From Amycolatopsis mongoliensis (GTDB lineage Bacteria > Actinomycetota > Actinomycetes > Mycobacteriales > Pseudonocardiaceae), in contig NZ_CP127295.1 of assembly GCF_030285665.1 (NCBI RefSeq), positions 3,038,001-3,102,000 on the forward strand: a stretch of 64,000 nucleotides of DNA, read 5' to 3'. Below the pieces are notes generated by a model. It saw nothing but the letters and a program-made list of their open reading frames with translations, was not told where the DNA came from and did no database searches. Made by a program: the position numbers and the translations under genes. Below are positions 27,851-35,419 of this stretch, piece by piece (position 1 is the stretch's first letter; every line of letters starts with the position of its first letter).

Positions 27851-28246
27851 TCAGGCCGAATGCCCTGTGATGTGTTCGGGGACGACGCGCACGAGCACGC
27901 GCACGATGTCGGCCGGCTCGGGCGGGAAGACCGTGCCGAGGTACTTGCGGGCCAGCTCGTCGTTCAGGTCGCGGCCGCCTTCGACGGTGACCTCGGCGCG
28001 GCCGCGGATCTCGACGTAGTTCTCCGGATCGGCCAGGTCGAAGACGGAGAGCGAGACGCGCGGGTCGCGGCGGATGTTGCGTTCCTTGCGCCGGCCCCGG
28101 ACGGTCACGAAGACCACGGTGTCGCCGTCGCGGCGCGCCCAGACGACGGAGCTCTGGGGCGAGCCGTCGGCGTTGGTGGTGGCCACGACCGGGTAGTTGC
28201 GGCCGTCGAGCAGGGCCTTGGTGGCCTCGTTGAATGTCACACCCAT
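27851..28246 (-). CDS. PPOX-class F420-dependent oxidoreductase-like protein, copy 1
   Basis: 131 aa. The split beta-barrel flavin/deazaflavin fold is shown by YPVVATTNADGSPQSSVVWARRDGDTVVF and RRKERNIRRDPRVSLSVFD. Such proteins in actinobacteria bind F420 or FMN. A related gene lies 10 nt upstream (copy 2), same strand. Confidence 0.88.
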   Translation of the reverse strand: MGVTFNEATKALLDGRNYPVVATTNADGSPQSSVVWARRDGDTVVFVTVRGRRKERNIRRDPRVSLSVFDLADPENYVEIRGRAEVTVEGGRDLNDELARKYLGTVFPPEPADIVRVLVRVVPEHITGHSA

Positions 28247-28256
28247 GGCCGGGACC

Positions 28257-28652
28257 CTATTTGACGTTGCCCGCGATCTTCTCGACGTGCAGGCGGACCA
28301 GCACGCGCTCGGCCTCGGGGCCTTCCGGCGGCGGGTCCTGGGCGAGGTACTTGTGGCTGAGGGTCTTCGGGAGGGTCTTGCCGGGGTCGGGCTCGATGGT
28401 GACCCGCCCGCGCAGCTGGGTGTGCCGGTACGGGTCGGCGGCGTCGATGATCGAGACGCTCACGCGGGGGTCGCGGCGCAGGTTGCGGACCTTCCGGCGG
28501 TCCTCGGTCGCGCTGAAGACGAGGTCGCCGTCGTCGAGCCCGACCCAGACGTCCGAGGTCTGCGGGCCGCCGTCGGGATCGAGGGTGGCGACGGTGGCGA
28601 AGTTCTTCCCGTCGATCAGCGCGCGGACGTCGTCCGGGAGCGTGAGGGCCAT
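28257..28652 (-). CDS. PPOX-class F420-dependent oxidoreductase-like protein, copy 2
   Basis: 131 aa. ATVATLDPDGGPQTSDVWVGLDDGDLVF, RRKVRNLRRDPRVSVSIIDAADPYRHTQLRG match the neighbour motif by motif, so the pair looks like a tandem duplication. The start MALTLPDD is chosen because the open frame upstream runs through repeated DNA (28706-28787). Confidence 0.87.
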   Translation of the reverse strand: MALTLPDDVRALIDGKNFATVATLDPDGGPQTSDVWVGLDDGDLVFSATEDRRKVRNLRRDPRVSVSIIDAADPYRHTQLRGRVTIEPDPGKTLPKTLSHKYLAQDPPPEGPEAERVLVRLHVEKIAGNVK

Positions 28653-28705
28653 ATCACGCCGAACCGGCACCGGCGCGAAGCTATTCCGGCGGCCGGGCCC
28701 CGAAC

Positions 28706-28787
28706 GCCCCAATGTGGCATTGGGTGCGTGGGACGCACCGAACGCCACATTGGGTGCGTCTGACGCACCGAACGCCACATTGGGGCG
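28706..28787. repeat. Palindromic repeat cluster (AATGTGGCATTGGGTGCGT-type)
   Basis: Three related units containing CCACATTGGG or its complement, with GTGCGT/ACGCAC spacers, form a roughly 80-nt near-palindrome between two same-strand genes. The open reading frame crossing it would give a repeated NVAFGASDAPN peptide and is not believed. Confidence 0.75.
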
Positions 28788-28815
28788 CTGGCAAGGTGAC
28801 AACAGCGTGAGGGGG

Positions 28816-29283
28816 CTATTCCGCGGTCAGCAGGAGGGCTGTGGCGAAGGCTGCGATTCCCTCGCCTCGGCCCGTCAGGCCCAGGCCGTCCGAGGTCGTT
28901 CCGGAGACGCTCACCGGGCCGCCCACCGCCTCCGACAGCACCTTCTGCGCCTCCTCGCGCCGCTTCCCCACCCGGGGCGCGTTGCCCACGATCTGGACCG
29001 ACGCGTTCCCGACCCGCCAGCCCGCCGCCGCGATCAGGGCGCGGACCTCGGCGAGCATGTCCGCGCCGTGGGCGCCGTCCATGCGGGGGTCGCCCGTGCC
29101 GAACACCGCGCCCAGGTCGCCCAGGCCCGCCGCCGACAGCAGGGCGTCGCACAGCGCGTGCGCTGCCACGTCGCCGTCCGAGTGGCCCGCGCAGCCGTCC
29201 ACGCCCGGCCAGAGCAGGCCGGCCATCCAGCACTCGCGGCCCGCTTCGACCGGGTGGACGTCGACCCCGTTGCCGATCCTCAC
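28816..29283 (-). CDS. ispF: 2-C-methyl-D-erythritol 2,4-cyclodiphosphate synthase
   Basis: 155 aa from [12 protein letters not shown] (zinc Asp/His), [28 protein letters not shown] and [17 protein letters not shown] are the IspF motifs. Fifth enzyme of the MEP isoprenoid pathway. The start codon overlaps the ispD stop by 4 nt (GTGA), so expression is coupled. Confidence 0.95.
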   Translation of the reverse strand: MRIGNGVDVHPVEAGRECWMAGLLWPGVDGCAGHSDGDVAAHALCDALLSAAGLGDLGAVFGTGDPRMDGAHGADMLAEVRALIAAAGWRVGNASVQIVGNAPRVGKRREEAQKVLSEAVGGPVSVSGTTSDGLGLTGRGEGIAAFATALLLTAE

Positions 29284-29894
29284 AGCGTCTCCTCGTTCTT
29301 CGGTGCCGCCGCGATCGCCTCGGCCAGGGAAAGTTCGAAATCGGTCGTGACGCGCATCGCGTCCGGGTGCCCGGGCACCGTCGCCGCGCCGGTGACGTCC
29401 CACGGCTCGGCCGACCGGAAGGCCGAAAGCGTGTAGCCGATCGGGGTCTGGGCCGTGCGCAACCGGTTCCGGTCCTCGGTGCCGACGATGAACGAAGCGT
29501 CGGTCACCTTCACCGTGTCCGCCATCGGCAGCACCGGGACGACGATCTCGGCGTCACCGACCGCGTTGATGACGCCACGCACGGTTTCCGCAGGAATGAA
29601 GGCCCGCAAGGCGTCATGGAGGAGTACAACTGAGTCACGGGGAAGATCGGGCTCGACGGCGGCGAACGCCTGCCGGAGCGAGCCGGGGACGACCCGGCAC
29701 GGGAGGCCGCTGAGGGCCTCCGAAAACGACTGCGCACACCGCTGGGGGGCCGCCACGAGCACCAGATCGATCTCCGGTACGCCGAGCAGCCCCCGCACGG
29801 TGTGCGTGAGTAGCGCCTCACCATGGACCGGCGTGAGAGCAAGCTCCCCGTCGGAGGCATGATGTGCGACGGTCACGATCACGACGACGTTCAT
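29280..29894 (-). CDS. ispD: IspD-like 2-C-methyl-D-erythritol 4-phosphate cytidylyltransferase, divergent N-terminus
   Basis: 204 aa. Position before ispF and the motifs LLHDALRAF (family VHDAARP), [17 protein letters not shown] (LRxxQTPQ) and [12 protein letters not shown] (TDD/E) identify it as the IspD homologue. The N-terminal CTP-binding loop, normally a PAAGxGxRxG...K segment with an essential Arg and Lys, is replaced by [19 protein letters not shown], with no glycine loop. Either catalysis tolerates this in the lineage, or the protein is a degenerate or re-purposed copy. Start ATG is unambiguous. Confidence 0.85.
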   Translation of the reverse strand: MNVVVIVTVAHHASDGELALTPVHGEALLTHTVRGLLGVPEIDLVLVAAPQRCAQSFSEALSGLPCRVVPGSLRQAFAAVEPDLPRDSVVLLHDALRAFIPAETVRGVINAVGDAEIVVPVLPMADTVKVTDASFIVGTEDRNRLRTAQTPIGYTLSAFRSAEPWDVTGAATVPGHPDAMRVTTDFELSLAEAIAAAPKNEETL

Positions 29895-29950
29895 CGGTTC
29901 GCGATCGTAGAGGCACCCGCCCGCCCGTCGAGCAGGACGCCCTGGGCGTG

Positions 29951-30041
29951 GAGAATCTTATTCAGCCGTCGGCCGGCGCAAAGTCACCGCAGGCAGGCCA
30001 CCTGCGGTCCGTGGCGCCGTCCTGACCGGAACAAGATTCTC
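29951..30041 (-). terminator. Probable carD terminator region with nested inverted repeats
   Basis: An 8-nt hairpin ACCGCAGG/CCTGCGGT (29986-29993 and 30001-30008) sits inside a longer-range 9-nt inverted repeat GAGAATCTT (29951-29959) / AAGATTCTC (30033-30041). It lies directly after the carD stop codon. Confidence 0.5.
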
Positions 30042-30531
30042 AGACCGTCGCGGTTTCCAGAACTTCGTCGAGGAGGACTTCAGCCTTGTCCTCGTCGGTG
30101 CCCTCCGCGAGCGCGAGCTCGCTGACCAGAATTTGCCGCGCCTTGGCGAGCATCCGCTTCTCGCCCGCCGAAAGCCCGCGGTCCTTCTCTCGCCGCCAGA
30201 GGTCGCGCACCACTTCGGCCACCTTGTTCACATCGCCGGAGGCGAGCTTCTCGAGGTTGGCCTTGTACCGACGAGACCAGTTGGTTGGCTCCTCGGTGTG
30301 CGGAGCACGCAGAACGTCGAAGACCTTGTCCAGTCCTTCTTGCCCGACGACATCGCGCACGCCTACGATCTCGGCGTTGTCAGCGGGCACGCGAACCGTG
30401 AGATCCCCTTGCGCGACCTTGAGGACGAGGTACTTCTTTTCCTCGCCCTTGATCACGCGGGTCTCGATGGCTTCGATGAGTGCGGCACCGTGGTGCGGGT
30501 AGACGACGGTCTCTCCGACCTTGAAAACCAT
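30040..30531 (-). CDS. carD: CarD-family RNA polymerase-binding transcription regulator
   Basis: 163 aa. The N-terminal Tudor-like RNA-polymerase-interaction domain reads [23 protein letters not shown], and the C-terminal helical DNA-binding domain includes [32 protein letters not shown]. It matches mycobacterial CarD, essential there and a stabiliser of promoter open complexes at rRNA genes. Position next to ispD and divergent from lpqE is the same as Rv3583c. Confidence 0.96.
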   Translation of the reverse strand: MVFKVGETVVYPHHGAALIEAIETRVIKGEEKKYLVLKVAQGDLTVRVPADNAEIVGVRDVVGQEGLDKVFDVLRAPHTEEPTNWSRRYKANLEKLASGDVNKVAEVVRDLWRREKDRGLSAGEKRMLAKARQILVSELALAEGTDEDKAEVLLDEVLETATV

Positions 30532-30552
30532 GTGTCCTCTGCCCCTTTCGCT

Positions 30553-30566
30553 GACTCCATCCTATC
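30553..30566 (-). promoter_or_regulatory. Possible carD -10 element
   Basis: On the minus strand GATAGGATG gives a TAGGAT hexamer about 25 nt before the carD start, a good actinobacterial TANNNT -10. No convincing -35 is seen at the right spacing. Confidence 0.35.
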
Positions 30567-30806
30567 ACGGTCCGCCAGTGCCCACCTAGCGGGCCGGACT
30601 CGTCCTCGCAGGTCAGCGGCCTGGGCGGGGGTTGACAAACGTCCGACCCCCGTGCTCATGCAGGTGACCGGGACGGGTTCCACCGGGCAAAGGGAAATCC
30701 TTTGTGGACGGTTGATCTTGGGCGCAACGCGGACCGGTTCGGTGCCGGAGATCGCGCCCGGCTAGTCTTCGCGGGGACGAGGCCGTGAAAAGGGAAGGAC
30801 TGCGAC

Positions 30807-31496
30807 GTGAGGCTGCAGAATCGTCGCGTGCTCGGCGCGGGCGTGCTGGCGCTCGGTGCCGCGCTCGCGCTCGCCGGGTGCGGGGCCGGCCAGATCACCC
30901 AGACCGACTCGCAGCAGCCCGCGGTCAACGGTACGTATGCCCAGGTCAAGACCATTGTCCTGCGCAACGCCGCGGTGCAGTACCCGCCGTCCGGCCCGGG
31001 CTACGCCGTCGGTGCGACCCCGGCGCTGACGCTGACCATCGTGAACCAGGGCACCCAGGACGACTCGCTCGTCTCGGTGACGACCGTGGACGGCGGCCAG
31101 GCGACCGTCGGCGGCTCCAAGGACATCGTCGCCGGGCACTCCCTGGTGATCGGCCCGGACGACGCGGTCGAGTCCACCACTGAGGCGCAGCCCACATCCT
31201 CGGGCGCGCCGACGTCGTCTTCGGGCGCGCCGACGTCGTCCTCGGGGGCTCCGACCTCGTCGACCGGCACCAGCTCCACGGGCACCGCGACTTCGTCTTC
31301 CTCGTCGGGGGCGCCGTCCTCCAGCGCGACGCCGACCGCGGCTCCCGCGATCGTCGGCAAGGCCACCGTGACGCTGTCCGCGCTGAAGCAGCCGCTCTGG
31401 CCGGGCCAGACCATCAAGGTCACGTTCGTCTTCAAGAACGCCGGACCGGTCACCGTCGAGCTGCCCGTCGCGGCTCCGGCGCACGTCAAGGAGTAG
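30807..31496 (+). CDS. lpqE: LpqE-like lipoprotein
   Basis: 229 aa. Lipobox LAGC (Cys25), a beta-rich domain (VLRNAAVQYPPSGPGYAVGATPALTLTIVNQG), a low-complexity Ser/Thr/Gly linker, and a second beta segment ending the PCu(A)C-like fold. Position and direction next to carD and radA match Rv3584 (LpqE). It probably sits on the outer membrane face; any copper role is inferred only from the fold. The linker contains three 21-nt tandem repeats and is a likely length-variable spacer. Confidence 0.85.
   Translation: MRLQNRRVLGAGVLALGAALALAGCGAGQITQTDSQQPAVNGTYAQVKTIVLRNAAVQYPPSGPGYAVGATPALTLTIVNQGTQDDSLVSVTTVDGGQATVGGSKDIVAGHSLVIGPDDAVESTTEAQPTSSGAPTSSSGAPTSSSGAPTSSTGTSSTGTATSSSSSGAPSSSATPTAAPAIVGKATVTLSALKQPLWPGQTIKVTFVFKNAGPVTVELPVAAPAHVKE
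31200..31262 (+). repeat. Three 21-nt tandem repeats encoding SGAPTSS
   Basis: Near-identical units at 31200-31220, 31221-31241 and 31242-31262 encode the linker of the LpqE-like protein. Confidence 0.8.
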
Positions 31497-31532
31497 GTCC
31501 CCGGTTTTGTCGGTGGTCGCCGCTAGCCTCGC

Positions 31533-32894
31533 GTGGTGAAGAAAGGGACCACCTACCGCTGCGCGAGCTGTGGGTACGAAGCGGCGAAGTGGCTGGGCCG
31601 GTGTCCGGAGTGCCAGGAATGGGGCTCCCTGGAGGAGCGCGGGGTGCCGGCCAGGCCGGCCATCCAGCGCGTCGCCGCCGGGGCACCGAGCGCGCCCGCG
31701 CGGCCGATCGGCGAGGTCGACGTCGAAACGGCGCGGGCCCGCCGCACCGGCGTCTCGGAGCTCGACCGGGTGCTGGGCGGTGGCCTGGTGCCGGGCGCGG
31801 TCGTGCTGCTCGCGGGTGAGCCGGGCGTCGGCAAGTCGACTCTGCTGCTCGAAGTCGCCTACCAGTGGGCGAAGACGGCCGACCGGTCCCTGTACGTCAC
31901 GGGCGAGGAGTCCGCGGGCCAGGTCCGGTTGCGCGCCGAGCGAACGGGCAACGTCCACGACCGCATGTACCTGGCCGCCGAGAGCGACCTTTCGGCCATC
32001 CTCGGGCACATCGACGACGTCAAGCCGGGCGTGCTGATCGTCGACTCGGTGCAGACGATGGCGTCCCCGCAGGTCGAAGGCTCACCGGGCGGGGTGACCC
32101 AGGTCCGCGCGGTGACGTCCGGGCTGGTCGCGGTGGCCAAGGAGCGCGGGCTGCCGGTGGTGCTGGTGGGCCACGTCACGAAGGACGGTTCGGTGGCCGG
32201 CCCGCGCGTGCTGGAGCACCTGGTGGACGTGGTGCTGCAGTTCGAGGGCGACAAGCATTCGACACTGCGGATGCTCCGCGGCATCAAGAACCGGTTCGGC
32301 GCGTCCGACGAGATCGGCTGCTTCGAGCTGCAGGAGGAAGGCATCGTCGGGGTGCCGGACCCGTCGGGGCTGTTCATCAGCCAGACGGCGGAGCCGGTGC
32401 CGGGCACGGCGATCACGGTGTCGATGGAGGGCAAGCGGCCGCTGCTGGGCGAGGTCCAGGCGCTGGTGTCGTCGACGTCGGCTCCCCAGCCGCGCCGCGC
32501 GGTCAGCGGCCTCGACTCGGCGCGGGTGGCGATGGTGCTGGCGGTGCTGGAGAAGCGCGGCGGCCTGAAGCTCGGCGACAAGGACGTCTACACGGCGACG
32601 GTCGGCGGCATGAAGATCACCGAGCCGGGGATCGACCTGGCCCTGGTGCTCGCCCTGACGTCGTCGTTCGGCGACGTCGCGTTGTCGCCGCGGCTGGTGT
32701 CGGTGGGCGAGGTGGGGCTGGCGGGCGAGATCCGCCGGGTGCCGAGCGTGGGCCGCCGCCTGGCGGAGGCGGCCCGGCTGGGGTTCACGCACGCGCTGGT
32801 GCCCCCGGACTCCGGGAAGCCGCCGGCGGGGATCCGGGTCCTGGAGGTGGCGAACGTCGCCGACGCGCTGAACGCGGCCAGCCACGCCCGCTGA
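31533..32894 (+). CDS. radA: DNA repair protein RadA (Sms)
   Basis: 453 aa. Zinc finger Cys10, Cys13, Cys24 and Cys27 (CASC...CPEC), Walker A GEPGVGKST, the RadA-specific KNRFG motif and a C-terminal Lon-like domain (ITEPGIDLALVLALTSSF and VGEVGLAGEIRRVPSVGRRLAEA). It promotes branch migration in recombinational repair. A second GTG three nt later is an equally good start. It follows lpqE by 36 nt. In many actinobacteria disA comes next; here an unrelated convergent gene follows. Confidence 0.95.
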   Translation: MVKKGTTYRCASCGYEAAKWLGRCPECQEWGSLEERGVPARPAIQRVAAGAPSAPARPIGEVDVETARARRTGVSELDRVLGGGLVPGAVVLLAGEPGVGKSTLLLEVAYQWAKTADRSLYVTGEESAGQVRLRAERTGNVHDRMYLAAESDLSAILGHIDDVKPGVLIVDSVQTMASPQVEGSPGGVTQVRAVTSGLVAVAKERGLPVVLVGHVTKDGSVAGPRVLEHLVDVVLQFEGDKHSTLRMLRGIKNRFGASDEIGCFELQEEGIVGVPDPSGLFISQTAEPVPGTAITVSMEGKRPLLGEVQALVSSTSAPQPRRAVSGLDSARVAMVLAVLEKRGGLKLGDKDVYTATVGGMKITEPGIDLALVLALTSSFGDVALSPRLVSVGEVGLAGEIRRVPSVGRRLAEAARLGFTHALVPPDSGKPPAGIRVLEVANVADALNAASHAR

Positions 32895-34013
32895 TCACCC
32901 GGAGGTCCGGGTGATCGCGAACGAGTAGGTCGTCTGCAGGTCCTTCGTCGGCAGTGGCCCGGCCGGGCTCTCGGGTGTGGTCTTCGTGGTCGTCGGTGGT
33001 CCCGAGCTGCCGATCGGCGGGGGGAGCGTCGTGCTTCGGGGCACCTCGTTGCTGCGGTCGGGCGTCGGGGTGAACCCGGTGTGTTCGTCCCAGGCAAGCA
33101 GCTGAGCCGTGGTGGGGTCGAGGAACAGGCGCTGGTCGGTGTCCTTCGTGATCAGGACGGTGGCGGGCCGGCCGTCCAGGGTGTGTCCCGGCGTCACGAA
33201 CGCGCCGCTGACGTCGCTGAACGCGTCGCGCAGTGCGAACCGGACGTCCTTGCGGACCAGGCCCGTCTCCAGTGCGTTCCGCACCATGGTGAGCGCTTGG
33301 GTGGGGGTGTGCGCTTTCCCGCTGCCGCTCTGGTCGATCGTGTCGAAGTTCAAGCGCTCGAGCAGCTTCGCCCGGTCGGGGGTGAGCGAGGCCACGAAGT
33401 CCGCGTCCGGGGTCAGCCAGTTCTGGAACGGTGTGTTCCACCTCGGGCTGACCTGCCCGCCCAGGTCCGGTCCGCCGCTCGCGAACCGGCCGGCCGGGCC
33501 GTACTCGTCGAAGGGCTGCAGGTTCACCTGGACCTTCGACGATTCGTCGAGCCCCCGCACGGCGCCGGTCCACCTCGTGCGCCGGTGCCAGACACCGGTG
33601 GGGTCGGCCGGGATCCACTGCTCGACCGACTGCTGGATCATGACCGGCCGGTTGTAGAGCAGTCCCGGCAGCCAGGTGAGCTTCTGCGCGTAGTGGAACT
33701 CGCCCGGCGTGAGCGCGCGGTCGATGTCCAGGGGCGTCCCCGCCGGCCGGGCCTGCTCCGGGGCCGGAGTCCTCAGCGAGGTCACGATGGCGAGCCCGCC
33801 CACCAGCGTGACGACCGCCGCCGCCACCGCGATCCACCGCCAGGTCCCGGAGCGACGCCGCTCGGGCGGCGGTGCCGGAACACCGGCGGCCGCCATCAGG
33901 GACGCGCGGGCGAAGGCCAGCCCGTCGTCCTCGCCGACGTCGCCGTGCAGGTCCGACAGCGCCGCGTCGAGTTCGGCGTCGGACCAGATCTTCCGGACGT
34001 TGTCTTCACGCAA
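32895..34013 (-). CDS. CU044_5270-like membrane protein, probable partner of the ECF sigma factor
   Basis: 372 aa. A short cytoplasmic N-terminus (SDAELDAALSDLHGDVGEDDGLAFARASLM) is followed by one membrane helix (WIAVAAAVVTLVGGLAIVTSL) and a large outer domain. Such proteins are usually encoded with an ECF sigma factor, as here, where its start overlaps the sigma gene stop by 8 nt. It may act as an anti-sigma factor or sensor, but no zinc anti-sigma motif is visible. Confidence 0.8.
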   Translation of the reverse strand: MREDNVRKIWSDAELDAALSDLHGDVGEDDGLAFARASLMAAAGVPAPPPERRRSGTWRWIAVAAAVVTLVGGLAIVTSLRTPAPEQARPAGTPLDIDRALTPGEFHYAQKLTWLPGLLYNRPVMIQQSVEQWIPADPTGVWHRRTRWTGAVRGLDESSKVQVNLQPFDEYGPAGRFASGGPDLGGQVSPRWNTPFQNWLTPDADFVASLTPDRAKLLERLNFDTIDQSGSGKAHTPTQALTMVRNALETGLVRKDVRFALRDAFSDVSGAFVTPGHTLDGRPATVLITKDTDQRLFLDPTTAQLLAWDEHTGFTPTPDRSNEVPRSTTLPPPIGSSGPPTTTKTTPESPAGPLPTKDLQTTYSFAITRTSG

Positions 34014-34599
34014 GGTCCTGCACCTCCTCCTGAGCCGGGGCGTTCGTCCTGAGCCAGCGTCTGATCCGGTGCAGCCGGGACCGGACGGTACCGGGCGGGA
34101 TGCCCAGCGCCTCCGCGACCTCGCCCGGTTCCAGCCCGGCCCACGACACGAGCAGCAGCGTGTCGCGGTCGGCGGGGCTGAGCTCGGCCAGCGCGCCGGC
34201 GAGCTGCGCGGCGCGCACCTGGGCGTCGACCTGCTCGGCGACGCGGCCGTCGTGGCCCCCGTGGCTGGTGTCGCCGGTGCGGGCGAGCCGCGCGGTGGCC
34301 TGCAGGCCGCGCAGTTCGGAGCGGATGTGGTGGCGCAGCAGGTTGGTCGCGATGCCGTAGAGCCACGACCTGGCCGTACCGAGCTCCGGCCGGTAGCTCT
34401 CGCGGCGCCGCAACGCCACGAGGAACGTCTCGGCGACGAGGTCGTTCGCCGGTTCGGCGCCGACCCGGCGGGCGAGGTACCGGCGCAGCGCCGCGGCGTG
34501 GGCGTCGAAGAGCTGCCCGAACGCCGGCCCGGGCTCGGTTCCGCCCAGGTCCGGGCGGTCGTGCCCCCAGATCTCCGATCCCTCGTGGATCACCTGCAT
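34006..34599 (-). CDS. ECF-type RNA polymerase sigma factor
   Basis: 197 aa. Region 2 reads FGQLFDAHAAALRRYLARRVGAEPANDLVAETFLVALRRRESY with TARSWLYGIATNLLRHH; region 4 is LSPADRDTLLLVSWAGLEPGEVAEALGIPPGTVRSRLHRIRRWLR. The sigma-70 family extracytoplasmic group is clear. ATG at 34599 chosen; an earlier in-frame ATG at 34662 is possible. Coupled to the downstream membrane protein gene. Confidence 0.88.
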   Translation of the reverse strand: MQVIHEGSEIWGHDRPDLGGTEPGPAFGQLFDAHAAALRRYLARRVGAEPANDLVAETFLVALRRRESYRPELGTARSWLYGIATNLLRHHIRSELRGLQATARLARTGDTSHGGHDGRVAEQVDAQVRAAQLAGALAELSPADRDTLLLVSWAGLEPGEVAEALGIPPGTVRSRLHRIRRWLRTNAPAQEEVQDLA

Positions 34600-34756
34600 G
34601 CCCCCAGTTGCCCGCAGCCCCCGCGAGCGTTCACGGGCGAACCTACCTTCGTCGTGATCCATCCGGGGCGGAGTGGGAGACGGCGGGTGGATTCTGCCGG
34701 GATCATCCCTCGGTGAGGCGTTGGCCAACCGACGTCAAAACTGGGGAAGGATCGTC

Positions 34757-35350
34757 ATGCGCAGATTCCGGCTGGGATTCGTCACGCTCGTCGCCGCCAT
34801 GGGGCTCGTCGGCCTGCCCGCGGTGGCGTCGGCCACCACCGAAGCCGTGCTCAACATCCAGTACCAGGTCCAGGAGACCGGGTACTGGTGCGGCCCGGCG
34901 GCCACGCGGATCGCCATGTCCGCGCGGACCGGGAACCTGCCGAGCCAGGGCACGCTCGCGTCCCAGCTCGGCACGACCACCAACGGCACCGACTGGGTCG
35001 GCCAGGTCACCGGTGTCCTCAACGCCGACCTCGGCACGTCCTGGTACGAGACCAAGGAGATGCCGAACGACCCGCCGACGCAGGCCCAGCGCGACCTGCT
35101 GTGGAACGACATCGTGCTCGACATCAACAACGGCTACGCGATCGTCGCCAACATCGTCGCCCCCGCGAACAACCACCCGCCGGGCTACCCGAACTACACG
35201 ATCTACCACTACTTCACGGTGATCGGGTACGACAGCTCCGACCGGACGGTCAAGATCGCCGACCCGGCGAGCTTCGGCGGGAACCAGATCTACTGGCTGA
35301 GCTTCGACCAGCTCGCGACGCTGATCCCGCCGAAGGGCTACGCCGCCTAG
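34757..35350 (+). CDS. Secreted C39-like peptidase family protein
   Basis: 197 aa. Signal peptide (LVAAMGLVGLPAVASA) then a papain-like C39 fold: the catalytic Cys45 is in YWCGPAATRIAM and the His in YHYFTVIGYD, with Asp/Asn in KIADPASF. GGGGAAGG-type Shine-Dalgarno (GGGGAAGG at 34743) supports the ATG at 34757. A secreted cysteine peptidase or an inactive relative; substrate unknown. Confidence 0.85.
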   Translation: MRRFRLGFVTLVAAMGLVGLPAVASATTEAVLNIQYQVQETGYWCGPAATRIAMSARTGNLPSQGTLASQLGTTTNGTDWVGQVTGVLNADLGTSWYETKEMPNDPPTQAQRDLLWNDIVLDINNGYAIVANIVAPANNHPPGYPNYTIYHYFTVIGYDSSDRTVKIADPASFGGNQIYWLSFDQLATLIPPKGYAA

Positions 35351-35351
35351 A

Positions 35352-35399
35352 GGTCGTGAGTGAGAAACAGGGTTAGAACACTGTTTCTCACTCACGACC
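35352..35399. repeat. 19-nt-arm palindrome with GGTTAGAACA loop
   Basis: Perfect arms 35352-35370 and 35381-35399 between convergent genes. It is almost the same sequence as 2293-2340, 33 kb away. Confidence 0.85.
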
Positions 35400-35419
35400 A
35401 GCTGCGGCAGACCCGGGAC

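Noticed and set aside
28706..28787. Possible CRISPR-like array
   Set aside because: Units are mirrored and spacers are repeated; there are no cas genes.
28653..28802. N-terminal extension of PPOX copy 2
   Set aside because: Encoded by the palindromic repeat; the family start is MALTLPDD.
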